Part shown: positions 55,868 through 64,000 of the stretch, in pieces | Position numbering within the stretch: the stretch's first letter is position 1 | Layout of the letters: every line of letters starts with the position of its first letter | From: Rhizorhabdus histidinilytica | GTDB taxonomy: Bacteria > Pseudomonadota > Alphaproteobacteria > Sphingomonadales > Sphingomonadaceae | NCBI RefSeq assembly: GCF_900167915.1 | Contig: NZ_FUYM01000005.1 | Span: 1-64,000, forward strand | Reading direction: 5' to 3' | Length of the DNA: 64,000 bases | Translations under genes and position numbers: made by a program | Notes under the pieces: generated by a model | The model's input: the letters and a program-made list of their open reading frames with translations, nothing else | Told to the model about the DNA's origin: nothing | The model's database searches: none

Positions 55868-57040
55868 TCAGATCGTCGCCGGCCACAGCCGCGCGATCGT
55901 CCGCACCGATGCCTCGGCCGCCGCGCGGTCGGGGGTCTCATTATCGTCGTTGAAGCCGAAGCGGTCGTCGGGGCCCATGTCCTGCACGACAATGCCGTCG
56001 CGGCGGCCGAGGACGCTGACATTGTCGTAGAACAGGCCATAGTCGACGCCGGCCTGGGGCAGCAGCCAGGCGATCTGGCCGCGCACCGGCACCACGCTCT
56101 CGTCGCGGAACAGGGCGCGGGCGCCATAGCCGGTGCAGTTGACGATCACCTTCTCCCGCAGCCGGCCGAGATCGGACGGCTCGTGGAACTCGGCGGTCTC
56201 GATCCGGCCGCCCGCCATCAGGAAGTCGCTGGTGAGCAGATGGGCAAGCCCGGCGACGTTGAACGTCATCTGGCTGTTGCGCAGCGCATAGCCGGTGACG
56301 AAGGGATGGGTACCGGGACCGAATACCTGCGACCGCGGCGAGATGTCGGCGATCAGATCGCCATAATGGGCGAAGCCCGCCACCTCGGTCGCCCGCCCCG
56401 CCGCCCGCATCGCGTCGGGCGCCAGGTCCGACAGGGTATAGCGATCGCTCCACAGCACCGGATCGCCGGGCAGGCCGACATAGCTCTGCCAGGTCGCATA
56501 GCTGGCATGGGCCATGCCGCTCCACAGCGCAGCGAAGCCGGGGCTGACGGCATCCGCCATCGCCACCCGCGAATCGGGCGTCCAGCTTCCGGTCGCGCGG
56601 GCCGAGCGGACATCCGGAAAACGCTCCTTCGCGTAGATCACCACCTTCGCCCCGGCGCGCTGCGCGGTGATCGCGGCGGTGAGCCCGAGCGCGCCGGCGC
56701 CGATCACCGCGATCTCCCGCGGGCTGTCCGCCATCGCCTGGGCGACGGCGAGCTGCGCCGATCCCCAGCTCAGCGACCAGCCGCTGCCGCCATGGCCGTA
56801 ATTATGGACGACCAGCTTGCGGCCGACCTGCTCCGTCTCGATCCGCGGCCCGGCCGCGCGGAACGGCCGCAGGCAGACGGTGATGCGGAAGATGCGATCG
56901 GGATTGGCGCGGATCGGCGTCACCGGCCCGATCGGATCGAACAGCGGCTGCGCCGCCTGCGCCATCAGCCCGCCAGGCCCGATCAGCCCCGCCGCGCCGA
57001 GCCCGGCCGCGCCCCGCAGGAGAAAATGACGTCTGTCCAT
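55868..57040 (-). CDS. Tat-exported D-amino-acid-oxidase-like FAD oxidoreductase
   Basis: 390 residues from [21 protein letters not shown], a clear twin-arginine signal. The flavin domain follows with [29 protein letters not shown], then [17 protein letters not shown], the DAO-type substrate/FAD segment that is present earlier in the sequence than usual. The order (HNYGHGG before the Rossmann motif) suggests a permuted DAO arrangement. The Tat signal implies export of the folded flavoprotein. Substrate unknown. Confidence 0.8.
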   Translation of the reverse strand: MDRRHFLLRGAAGLGAAGLIGPGGLMAQAAQPLFDPIGPVTPIRANPDRIFRITVCLRPFRAAGPRIETEQVGRKLVVHNYGHGGSGWSLSWGSAQLAVAQAMADSPREIAVIGAGALGLTAAITAQRAGAKVVIYAKERFPDVRSARATGSWTPDSRVAMADAVSPGFAALWSGMAHASYATWQSYVGLPGDPVLWSDRYTLSDLAPDAMRAAGRATEVAGFAHYGDLIADISPRSQVFGPGTHPFVTGYALRNSQMTFNVAGLAHLLTSDFLMAGGRIETAEFHEPSDLGRLREKVIVNCTGYGARALFRDESVVPVRGQIAWLLPQAGVDYGLFYDNVSVLGRRDGIVVQDMGPDDRFGFNDDNETPDRAAAEASVRTIARLWPATI

Positions 57041-57186
57041 GGCGATCCCGATCATCTGGTCGAAAGGCGCCCCCTTCCCCGATCGAGCATAGTCGCGCAG
57101 CACGGGCAAGGCCCGCCGGAACAAATATCCCTATTCCGGGTTCGTAAGGATAGCAACGATCTCAAGCACAAACCGGGGAGGACCCC

Positions 57187-57360
57187 ATGCTGATCCACAT
57201 CATTATCGTTCTGATTATTGTCGGCGTCCTGCTGTGGCTGATCAACAACTACATCCCGATGGACGGCAAGATCAAAAGCATCCTCAACGTGGTCGTGGTG
57301 ATCGTGGTGATCCTGTGGCTGCTCCAGGCCCTCGGCCTGCTCAGCGGCGTCGGCCTCTGA
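57187..57360 (+). CDS. Small membrane protein (57 aa, Thivi_2564-like)
   Basis: A 57-residue reading frame starting at ATG 57187 with GGGGAGG five bases upstream and ending TGA 57358-57360. The peptide has two membrane helices, [19 protein letters not shown] and [20 protein letters not shown], separated by [12 protein letters not shown]. This layout is that of a widespread tiny two-helix protein of unknown function. Its strong ribosome site and typical composition support a real gene despite the size. Confidence 0.8.
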   Translation: MLIHIIIVLIIVGVLLWLINNYIPMDGKIKSILNVVVVIVVILWLLQALGLLSGVGL

Positions 57361-57375
57361 CCCTTTTCCCCGGCG

Positions 57376-57406
57376 CTCTCTCCGGTCCCCCCTTTCCCGG
57401 AGAGAG
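57376..57406. terminator. Bidirectional hairpin between the small membrane gene and UdgX
   Basis: Perfect 10-bp stem CTCTCTCCGG / CCGGAGAGAG with an 11-base loop between two convergent stops. It is followed by a run of ten G (57411-57420). Confidence 0.5.
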
Positions 57407-57448
57407 CCTCGGGGGGGGGGAATTTCTTTCCAGTGCTACCGTCGCCCC

Positions 57449-58810
57449 TCAAACCACGGCGGCCTTCAGGTCCTTCACGAACAGCGCATATTCCTCCTCC
57501 GCCCGGTCGCGGTCAGGCATGCGGAGCAGGAAGCTCGGATGGACGGTCGCGAGCGCCGCCGTGCCGTCTGGCAGGGTGAGCGCCTGGCCGCGCTGCGAGC
57601 TCAGGGTCAGCGCCTTGCCCATCAGCGAATGGATCGCGGTCGTGCCCAGCATGACGATCCGCTTCGGCGCGATGATCGCCCGTTCCTGATCGATCCACCA
57701 GCGGCAGGCCTTGATCTCCCCGGCATTGGGTTTCGAATGGATGCGTCGCTTCCCGCGCGGCTCGAATTTGAAATGCTTGACCGCGTTGGTGACATAGGCG
57801 CGCGAACGGTCCAGCCCGGCCTCCTCGAAGGCGCGGTCGAGCATGCGGCCCGCCGGCCCCACGAACGGCTTCCCTGCCAGATCCTCCTGGTCGCCCGGCT
57901 GTTCGCCGACAATCATGATGTCGGCGTCGACCGGCCCCTCGCCGAACACCGTCTGCGTCGCGCAGCGATAGAGGCCGCAGCGCGTGCAATGCGCCGCCTC
58001 GTCGCGCAGCGCCTCCCAGGCCTTGATCGCATTGCCGCCGGGCACGATCCTCTCCACCATTCGCGTCTCGCGGGCCTGCGCGCCCGCCACCAGTCGGGGG
58101 ATCAACGCGGTTTCGGGCATATTGGCCCAATATTTTCGCGGCATCTCCTTCAGCATCGTGCCGACCTTCAACCGGGCGGGGTTGAAGATCGACGCATAAT
58201 AGCCCTTCCACAACGCCTCGACCGGATCGCCCGCCGGCGCATCGGCACGAACCGCGCCCGGCCCCTCGCGCAGGGTTTCGCCGTCCCAGTGAATCGACAG
58301 GCCGGGGGTCAGGATCGACCAGCGCATCGTCGCGAAGCGGCGCTGGAAGAAGCCCGCATTGGCCCGGACGACGTGATGATCCGGCTCGAACCAGGCGACA
58401 TAGGCACCGTCCAGCTCGCGAAAGCGGACAAAGGCGCGCATCTTGTGGATGTCGCGGCGCACTTCCCCGGCAAGGCTTTCGAGCCGCCGCCGCAGCGGAT
58501 CGGCCTGATCGTCGATGACGGCCGGGTCGTCGCGCAGCCGGCAAAGCATCGCATAGAGCAGCGCAAAGCGTTCCGGATCGCGATGGAGGGCGACGTGGCC
58601 GGCCAGATCGAGGAAGCGCTTCGGCACGACAAAGGGTGGCCGCGCCACCGCCGGCAGCGGATCGCTCGTGCCGCCGAACAGGTCGTCGCCTTCCCCCTCT
58701 ACCGCCCAGAGGAGCGCGTCGGGCGCGACGTCGGCCAGCGCCGCCGCCCGCGCGGCATCGCGCCAGCCGTCGACATCGTCGGGACGGGAGAGGATCACGC
58801 GATGCGTCAC
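57449..58810 (-). CDS. UdgX uracil-DNA glycosylase/crosslinker fused to a DUF4130 domain
   Basis: 453 residues from a GTG start 10 bp after the radical-SAM stop. The N-terminal about 240 residues are the DUF4130/TIGR03915-type domain. The C-terminal domain is a family-4-like UDG with GEQPGDQED (302-310), Fe-S cysteines including Cys275/Cys278, the UdgX-specific KRRIH loop with His358 that crosslinks covalently to the uracil abasic site, and HPSFLLR (424-430). UdgX forms an irreversible covalent complex with uracil-DNA. With the partner radical-SAM protein it is part of a conserved repair module, here under LexA control. Confidence 0.93.
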   Translation of the reverse strand: MTHRVILSRPDDVDGWRDAARAAALADVAPDALLWAVEGEGDDLFGGTSDPLPAVARPPFVVPKRFLDLAGHVALHRDPERFALLYAMLCRLRDDPAVIDDQADPLRRRLESLAGEVRRDIHKMRAFVRFRELDGAYVAWFEPDHHVVRANAGFFQRRFATMRWSILTPGLSIHWDGETLREGPGAVRADAPAGDPVEALWKGYYASIFNPARLKVGTMLKEMPRKYWANMPETALIPRLVAGAQARETRMVERIVPGGNAIKAWEALRDEAAHCTRCGLYRCATQTVFGEGPVDADIMIVGEQPGDQEDLAGKPFVGPAGRMLDRAFEEAGLDRSRAYVTNAVKHFKFEPRGKRRIHSKPNAGEIKACRWWIDQERAIIAPKRIVMLGTTAIHSLMGKALTLSSQRGQALTLPDGTAALATVHPSFLLRMPDRDRAEEEYALFVKDLKAAVV

Positions 58811-58820
58811 GACCCGGCCG

Positions 58821-60056
58821 TCATCCGAACAGTTCGAGCTGTCCCGCCACTCGCGCCTTCAGGTCGATACGATCGACCAGCGCAGTCGGCCTCCAGTCGC
58901 TCGTCACGATGAACGGGCGGAGCTTGGCGATCGACCGCGACAGCCGCCCGACATCGGCGAGCGACAGCCGTCGCCAGCGGCGCGAGGCGAGGATCGCGTC
59001 GACCGCCTTCACCCCCAGGCCGGGCACCCGCAGCAGCAGCTCGCGCGGCGCCCGGTTGACGTCGACCGGGAAATGCTCGCGCGCCTTCAGCGCCCAGGCC
59101 AGCTTGGGGTCGATGTCGAGCGGCAGCATTCCCTGTTCGTCGGTCGCCTCGGCCACCTCAGCGGGGCGATAGCCGTAGAAGCGCATCATCCAGTCGGACT
59201 GGTAGAGCCGGTGCTCGCGCAGCAGCGGCGGACGGCGGAGCGGCAGGATCGCCGAAGCGTCGGGAATCGGGCTGAACGCCGAATAATAGACGCGGCGCAG
59301 GCCGAACCGGTCGTAGAGCCCGCTCGCCGTCGCCATGATCGCGCGGTCGTTGGCGGCATCGGCGCCGACGATCATCTGGGTCGACTGGCCAGCGGGCGCG
59401 AAGCGCGGCGCCGATCGATAGCGGCGGCGCGCGTCGGCGCCCTCCTCGATCGCGTCCCGCATCCCCGCCATCGCATCGCGGATCGTCTCATCCGACTTCT
59501 CGGGCGCGAGCCGCCGGAGCCCGGCGGCGGTCGGCAGCTCGATGTTGATCGAGATGCGGTCGGCGTGGCGGCCGGCCGCCGCGATCAGCGCCGGATCGGC
59601 ATCGGGGATCGTCTTGAGATGGATATAGCCGCGGAACTGATGATCCTCGCGCAGCGAGCGCGCGACCTCGACGATCTGCTCCATCGTATAGTCGGACGAG
59701 CGGATGATCCCTGAGGAGAGGAACAGCCCCTCGATATAGTTGCGCCGGTAGAAGGCCAGCGTCAGGTCGACCACCTCCCTGGCGGTGAACCGCGCGCGGC
59801 GGACGTTCGAGCTCTTCCGGTTGATGCAATAATGGCAGTCGAAGATACAGCTGTTGGTCAACAGGATCTTGAGCAGCGAGATGCAGCGGCCGTCGGGCGC
59901 ATAGGCATGGCAGATGCCCATGCCTTCGGTCGATCCGATCCCCGCCGAGGCCCCGGCCGAGTCGCGCTTCGCCGTCCCCGACGACGCGCAGGAGGCGTCA
60001 TATTTGGCCGCGTCGGCAAGGATCTCGAGCTTCTCGCGGACGTCGAGCTGGGCCAT
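58821..60056 (-). CDS. Radical-SAM DNA modification/repair protein, UdgX partner
   Basis: 411 residues. Radical-SAM cysteine cluster Cys70-Cys74-Cys77 (NSCIFDCHYCINR) in a TIM-barrel, and a C-terminal helix-hairpin-helix DNA-binding motif (LLLRVPGLGVKAVDAIL). This is the family annotated as putative DNA modification/repair radical SAM, almost always next to UdgX. The N-terminus MAQLDVREKLEILADAAKYDASC matches relatives, and the ATG coincides with the predicted transcription start, so the mRNA is probably leaderless. UdgX follows after 10 bp. Confidence 0.92.
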   Translation of the reverse strand: MAQLDVREKLEILADAAKYDASCASSGTAKRDSAGASAGIGSTEGMGICHAYAPDGRCISLLKILLTNSCIFDCHYCINRKSSNVRRARFTAREVVDLTLAFYRRNYIEGLFLSSGIIRSSDYTMEQIVEVARSLREDHQFRGYIHLKTIPDADPALIAAAGRHADRISINIELPTAAGLRRLAPEKSDETIRDAMAGMRDAIEEGADARRRYRSAPRFAPAGQSTQMIVGADAANDRAIMATASGLYDRFGLRRVYYSAFSPIPDASAILPLRRPPLLREHRLYQSDWMMRFYGYRPAEVAEATDEQGMLPLDIDPKLAWALKAREHFPVDVNRAPRELLLRVPGLGVKAVDAILASRRWRRLSLADVGRLSRSIAKLRPFIVTSDWRPTALVDRIDLKARVAGQLELFG

Positions 60057-60058
60057 AT

Positions 60059-60073
60059 GTTCTTTATATGTTC
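60059..60073. promoter_or_regulatory. LexA box of the radical-SAM/UdgX operon
   Basis: Perfect GTTC-TTTATAT-GTTC reading on the plus strand, starting three bases before the minus-strand ATG and overlapping the -10 of its promoter. SOS induction of this repair module is strongly suggested. Confidence 0.9.
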
Positions 60074-60091
60074 TTTGCTCCCTTCTGTCCA
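60063..60091 (-). promoter_or_regulatory. Near-consensus, probably leaderless promoter
   Basis: Minus strand: -35 TGGACA (60086-60091), 17-base spacer, -10 TATAAA (60063-60068). The start site about seven bases beyond coincides with the radical-SAM ATG (60056), predicting a leaderless mRNA. The LexA box covers the -10. Confidence 0.75.
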
Positions 60092-60141
60092 GCCTGGAAG
60101 GAAGCCTTGCCGCCGCCTCGCGCGGCGGAGCCGGCGTCTGG

Positions 60142-60163
60142 CCCCTCCCCTTGCGGGGAGGGG
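60142..60163. terminator. Hairpin downstream of the CHAT gene
   Basis: Perfect 9-bp stem CCCCTCCCC / GGGGAGGGG with a TTGC loop, 10 bp past the CHAT stop and upstream of the UdgX-operon promoter. No clear T-run. Confidence 0.45.
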
Positions 60164-60172
60164 GAGAAGCGG

Positions 60173-63100
60173 TCAGCGGGTCGCCTGGACGGCGGCGCCC
60201 GGCGCGGCGCCGGCCGGCAGCAACGGCCGCTCGCCGTCGCCGACGATCGCGAAGGCCGACCAGTAATAGGGATGCGAGGTGTTGGCATCGTCCATCAGGC
60301 CGATCTGCGCCTGCCGCATCGCGCTCGCCATCGGCGTTCCCGGCGGTGCCGTGAACAGCCCGCTGATCAGCCGCTTGGTCGCGTTGAAGTCGTCGGGCAC
60401 CGGCCAGTGGCTGGCGATGACGGTGCGGGCGCCGGCGCCGACGAAGGCGCGGACGAGGCCGTCGAGCGCGAAGTTGCCGCCAGTCGTGATGCCCGCCTCA
60501 CGGGTCGCCGAGATCGTCGCCATGCCCGCCGTGTCGCAGGCCGACAGGATCACCACGTCGGCGTCGAGCTTGAGGTCGAAGATCTCCTTGAACGACAGCA
60601 GCCCATCCGAGGTGCCGCCGCCGAAGCTGGTCAGCAGCGCCGGGCGCGCCGGGCATTCCGGACGGGGCGCGGTGACGAGACCATGGGTCGCGAAGTGGAT
60701 GATGCGATATTCGTTGAGATCGCCCATCCCCATGATCGTCGAATCGGAGAAAGCCGCGTCGGTGATCAGCCGCGACTTGTCGGCGCCGACGATCCCGCTG
60801 GCCAGATAGAGCTCGGACGCGGAGATCGGGTTGTTCCAGTTGCCAAGCGGCCAGGCGCAGGGATCGGCCATCGCCGGCGGCGCGACGAACAGCGGGTTGA
60901 GCGCCGGCCGGGCGTTCTCGCCGAGGCCGAGATAGGCCTTGATCGCCTTCGAACCGGCGACGTCGCGGCCGTCGACGAACGAGCGCGGGCTGACCACGGT
61001 CGAGATGTCGCGGTCACGGCCCAGCCAGTTGACCCCGCGGAAATCGAAGTCGTCGGCGTTCGGCTTCTTCAGCCGGCCGAGATAGGCGTCGACGCCCGCC
61101 TGGTCGATCGGCAGCAGGTTGGCAGGAAGCTGGAGCAGCGGGCCGTCGGGCTCGAAGATCAGGTTGGAGACCTTGTGCATCTCCGCGTCGACCGGACCCA
61201 TCAGGGTGACATAGAGCTTGCGGGCGAGGACGACGTCGAACGGATAGGTCGCGACCTGCCCATTCTCGATCTTCACCACCGAATCGCGGATCTGCGCGAC
61301 GACGTCGGCGAGCTGCTTGGCGGTCATGTCGAGCTTCCAGGCGCGGGCAACGCCCTGGGCGACGAACATCGCATAGGCGTCGTCGCCGACCAGCGTGACC
61401 TTGTAATAGCCGTCGCCGGGCCGGAGTGCCTTCTGCAGCTCCTCGACCGACATGGTCTGCGGCGACAGGACGCGGTAGCGCGGGAACTGGGCCAGCTTCG
61501 CCTGGAGCGCGGTCTGGTCACGCGAATAGCGGGCGAGGCGCGCCTGCGCCTCGGCCAGCGCGGGACGTTCGGCGGGGTTCGGCGTGGCCGTCATCCGCGC
61601 GATCTCGCCAGTGGCGCGGGCGATGTAGCGCGACAGCGTCACCGACTGGCGGAACAGGCTGGCCGCCTCGTCGTCGCCGCCCGAAAGCTCGCGGGCGAGC
61701 AACGCCTGGGTCTGGGCGATGCCGGGACGCAGCATCACCTGGCTTGCGCCGAACATCCGCGCCACCGCGGTCGGATCGGTCGCCGCACGCTCCGCCAAAA
61801 GGCGGAAATAGGGGCGCAGCAGGGTCCGGATCGACGCCATCGCGCCGGGCAGGCTCTCCGCCTCCGACACGACCTGGCCGTACATCGTCGCCGCCCGGTC
61901 GGTCTGGCCGTGGCGGCTGAGGAAGCCCGCGAAGCGCGCACGGGCGCCCAGCGAGACTGCCGAATTCGGGTGCTGGATTTCGACGACCTGGAGCGCGTCG
62001 GCATAAAGGCGCTCGGCCTCGCCGACATTGCCTTCCGCCTCGGCGATCAGCCCAAGCTCGGACTGGATGCTCGACCGCAGCCAGCCGGTGCTGTTCATCC
62101 GGCCTTCGCGGATCGCCTGCATCGCGTTGATCGCTTCGGCGAAGGCCGCCTTGGCCTTGGGATAATTGCCGTCGATCCGATAGGCTACGCCGCGCAGCTG
62201 AAGCGCCTGCGCATCGAGGATCTGCGCCTTCTCGAACGGCTGGAGCTGTCCGTCGAGCGCGCCGAGCTGGCGCAGCGCGGCGCCCTCCCGGTTGAGGTCG
62301 GCGGCGATCTCGTCGCTGATCTCGCCCTGGCCCAGCTTGGCATCGGCGACGGCGCTGCTCTCGATCTCGACGACCGGCTTGTTCAGTTCGGCGATCGCCT
62401 GCTGCACCTTGCTCTGGTTGAGATAATGCAGCGCATAGGAGTTGCGGAGGATTCGACCGATCACCGGATCGGCGAGCGCCGACGGGGTCGCGGCGCGCGC
62501 GAACAGCGCGTCGGCGGTGGTGAAGTTGCGCTGGTTCGATTCCTGAAGCGCCTGGTTGGCGAGATATTCGGGCAGATGCGACTCCGCACCCGTGCCCGAC
62601 GCGTCGCGCTCGGCCAGCGCCTCGAAGAACTCGGCCGCCTCGGCGTAGGAGCCTTCGTTGTTGCGTGCATAGGCCTCGCTTAGCGCGCTGTCGCTGTCGA
62701 GCGCGCCCGCCTGGACACGCGCGAAGGCGGCGGGATCGCCGGCCGAGGTCGTCGCGACCTGCACCTCGCCCTTGACGATCGCATCGGCGACGATCGTGCG
62801 GAGACCGAGCTGGAGGGCGCTGTCATAGCCGCCCAGGCCATCGGCGACGTAGACCGTCCGCCCCTTGGCATAGGCATAGACCTTGTAGGCGAGCTGGTTC
62901 GCGTCGACGCAGTCGCGGACCTGGACGTTGCCGAGGCCCTCGACCGCGACGCTGGTCGCCGCCTGACAGGTCACCGGCGCCTCGGCGTGGGCGATCACCC
63001 GCGCGACCGCATCGTCGCCACCCTTGCGCAGCGCGAACAGCCGGCCGACCGGCGCCGCCGCGTCGCGGCACACGACCCGATAGCCACGGTCGAACATCGT

Positions 63101-63280
63101 CGACAGCACAGGGCTCGCCGAGCGGACCTGTGCGGTGCAGAGCACACCGCTCGACCCGATCCGGAAGCTGTTGCGCAGCGACAGGCTGGACGGGCCCGCT
63201 GCGGGCGCCGTCGCGGGAAGCCCGAGCGTCGCCGCCGCGAGCAGGCCGAGGCCCATGGAGAGACGGTTGATCCGCATCAC
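60173..63280 (-). CDS. Exported TPR protein with C-terminal CHAT (caspase-like) protease domain
   Basis: 1035 residues. Signal peptide (INRLSMGLGLLAAATLGLPATAPAAG), then a Cys-containing N-domain and about 500 residues of TPR-like helical repeats (EGSYAEAAEFFEALAERD, GNYPKAKAAFAEAINAM, GNVGEAERLYADALQVVE). The C-terminal CHAT domain has the catalytic His866 (HFATHG) and Cys915 (LSACDTA), as in separase/caspase-like proteases. Start GTG or the adjacent ATG overlaps the upstream stop (GTGA/TGATG), so it is coupled to the Pro/Gly/Ser-rich gene. Periplasmic location of a CHAT protease is notable; partner cleavage is the likely role, substrate unknown. Confidence 0.87.
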   Translation of the reverse strand: MMRINRLSMGLGLLAAATLGLPATAPAAGPSSLSLRNSFRIGSSGVLCTAQVRSASPVLSTMFDRGYRVVCRDAAAPVGRLFALRKGGDDAVARVIAHAEAPVTCQAATSVAVEGLGNVQVRDCVDANQLAYKVYAYAKGRTVYVADGLGGYDSALQLGLRTIVADAIVKGEVQVATTSAGDPAAFARVQAGALDSDSALSEAYARNNEGSYAEAAEFFEALAERDASGTGAESHLPEYLANQALQESNQRNFTTADALFARAATPSALADPVIGRILRNSYALHYLNQSKVQQAIAELNKPVVEIESSAVADAKLGQGEISDEIAADLNREGAALRQLGALDGQLQPFEKAQILDAQALQLRGVAYRIDGNYPKAKAAFAEAINAMQAIREGRMNSTGWLRSSIQSELGLIAEAEGNVGEAERLYADALQVVEIQHPNSAVSLGARARFAGFLSRHGQTDRAATMYGQVVSEAESLPGAMASIRTLLRPYFRLLAERAATDPTAVARMFGASQVMLRPGIAQTQALLARELSGGDDEAASLFRQSVTLSRYIARATGEIARMTATPNPAERPALAEAQARLARYSRDQTALQAKLAQFPRYRVLSPQTMSVEELQKALRPGDGYYKVTLVGDDAYAMFVAQGVARAWKLDMTAKQLADVVAQIRDSVVKIENGQVATYPFDVVLARKLYVTLMGPVDAEMHKVSNLIFEPDGPLLQLPANLLPIDQAGVDAYLGRLKKPNADDFDFRGVNWLGRDRDISTVVSPRSFVDGRDVAGSKAIKAYLGLGENARPALNPLFVAPPAMADPCAWPLGNWNNPISASELYLASGIVGADKSRLITDAAFSDSTIMGMGDLNEYRIIHFATHGLVTAPRPECPARPALLTSFGGGTSDGLLSFKEIFDLKLDADVVILSACDTAGMATISATREAGITTGGNFALDGLVRAFVGAGARTVIASHWPVPDDFNATKRLISGLFTAPPGTPMASAMRQAQIGLMDDANTSHPYYWSAFAIVGDGERPLLPAGAAPGAAVQATR

Positions 63281-64000
63281 TGCTTCCCTCCATTCGAGGA
63301 TCTGTCGTCATCGCGCGAAGGCGGTGCGCTGCCTGGCGCCGGGGTCTGGCCGCCGCCCGAAGACTGGCCCGCGCCGCCGGCGTTGCCCGATGCGGCGTTG
63401 CCGCCGTCGTCGAAGATCTGGTTGCCGATGCTGCCGAAGGACGGCGTGGCATCGCCACCGCTCGGGGTCATGCCCGGCGCACCGACCGGCATGGCGCCGG
63501 GGGAGGCGCCGCCGGCACCGGCCGGCGACGGACCGTCGCCGCCGCTACCGCCCGTGTCGGTGAGGCCGTCGGCCCCCGGCCACAGGCTGCTGTTGCCCGA
63601 GCTGAGCACCGGCGTGTCGATCTGCGTGGCGTCCGAGCCGATGTTGCTCGTGTCGATCAGCAGGTTCGGGCCGCCGACGCTGCCGCCGCCCGAGGTCGAG
63701 CTGCCGGCGTCGTCGCTGCCGTCGCCGCCCTCGTCGTCGCCATCGCCCGCCGATCCGGTCGAATCGCCGGAAGCACCGGTCGAATCCGAGCCGGGTGCCG
63801 TGGCTCCCGTCTCCTCCGTGCTCTTGATGCTGCCGCCCGCGACGCGCGTGCCGGTCAGCGACGACTGAATGCTCGACGAGATATTCGTCGTCTCGGTCGT
63901 CACCGTCTCGTTCACCGCCGGCTCCTCGATGACCGGTGGCGGCGGCGACACCGGTGGTGGTGGCGGCGGCGGTGGCGGCGACACCGGCGGAGGTGGCGGC
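63277..64000 (-). CDS. C-terminal part of a Pro-, Gly- and Ser-rich protein, cut by window edge
   Basis: At least 240 residues on the minus strand running off the right edge. The visible part starts with poly-Pro runs broken by Val-Ser (VSPPPPP, VSPPPPV). About 200 residues low in hydrophobics and rich in Gly/Ser/Asp/Ala follow (GSAGDGDDEGGDGSDD; GGAGQSSGGGQTPAPG), ending KQ. Such tails occur in exported FecR-domain or surface proteins, which in sphingomonads are often found just before a CHAT protein, but no FecR domain is within the window. The stop overlaps the CHAT start. Intrinsically disordered; a possible CHAT substrate (inference). Confidence 0.7.
   Translation of the reverse strand, partial: PPPPPVSPPPPPPPPPVSPPPPVIEEPAVNETVTTETTNISSSIQSSLTGTRVAGGSIKSTEETGATAPGSDSTGASGDSTGSAGDGDDEGGDGSDDAGSSTSGGGSVGGPNLLIDTSNIGSDATQIDTPVLSSGNSSLWPGADGLTDTGGSGGDGPSPAGAGGASPGAMPVGAPGMTPSGGDATPSFGSIGNQIFDDGGNAASGNAGGAGQSSGGGQTPAPGSAPPSRDDDRSSNGGKQ

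Noticed and set aside
60068-62683. 871-residue plus-strand frame antisense to the CHAT gene
   Set aside because: Shadow frame; low-complexity His/Arg/Asp mix, no ribosome site, and the opposite frame has an intact catalytic dyad.

Overview
The window is GC-rich chromosomal DNA of an alphaproteobacterium, most likely a sphingomonad of the Sphingomonas/Rhizorhabdus type. The evidence is the trpG-trpD ... trpC-moaC-moeA-lexA and comEC/gltX/gltA neighbourhoods, a TPP-riboswitch thiC next to lycopene cyclase crtY, UdgX with its radical-SAM partner, a Fur-boxed TonB receptor, many short intergenic palindromes, and an alphaproteobacterial SOS box (GTTC-N7-GTTC) in front of lexA. No rRNA, tRNA, CRISPR, integrase or transposase was recognised. 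Species assignment is not attempted.

Layout. 1-3.6 kb: edge of an unknown gene, an aldehyde dehydrogenase with a divergent TetR regulator, and a CitE-like lyase. 3.6-8.3 kb: translationally coupled operon of a GltD-like flavoprotein/ferredoxin, korA and korB (2-oxoacid:ferredoxin oxidoreductase). 8.5-11.3 kb: solitary adenine methylase, LysR regulator, ohr. 11.6-15.8 kb: tripartite efflux operon (outer-membrane factor, EmrA, EmrB). 15.9-19 kb: flavin amine oxidase and a secreted CocE-type hydrolase. 19.2-30.1 kb: trpG-trpD, then about 6.1 kb of unrelated genes (TonB receptor, Yip1 protein, glyoxalase, LytTR regulator, DUF2306 protein, AAA ATPase), then trpC-moaC-moeA-lexA. 30.3-35.4 kb: comEC, gltX, gltA. 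35.4-42.1 kb: signalling-like cluster (histidine-kinase-like protein, DUF2336, NTP-transferase/membrane protein, Hpt-like protein, large coiled-coil membrane protein). 42.3-45.1 kb: ung, GNAT, an exported thioredoxin-fold protein, a 2H phosphoesterase. 45.2-48.1 kb: toxin/immunity-like island. 48.2-60 kb: thiC, crtY, LOG, sucC, etfBA, DAO-type oxidase, a tiny membrane protein, UdgX and radical SAM. 60-64 kb: an exported CHAT protease-like protein and a Pro/Gly/Ser-rich partner that runs off the edge.

Main discovery. Four perfect GTTC-N7-GTTC boxes lie within 3 kb (45141-48054), all reading the same way on the minus strand. One stands in front of each of four minus-strand genes: a 2H phosphoesterase, a small HNH/AHH-type nuclease toxin, a module+DUF4272-like protein, and a protein with two copies of the same module. 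This looks like a DNA-damage-inducible (LexA-controlled) nuclease toxin with paralogous immunity-like genes, analogous in logic to colicins but built from polymorphic-toxin parts. A further box sits inside a near-consensus, probably leaderless, promoter of the UdgX/radical-SAM operon, and another controls lexA itself, so the window holds a sizeable part of an SOS regulon.

A second unusual locus is the 35-42 kb cluster, in which both the HisKA-like protein (Gln at the His position) and the Hpt-like protein (Met at the His position) lack their phospho-acceptor histidine.
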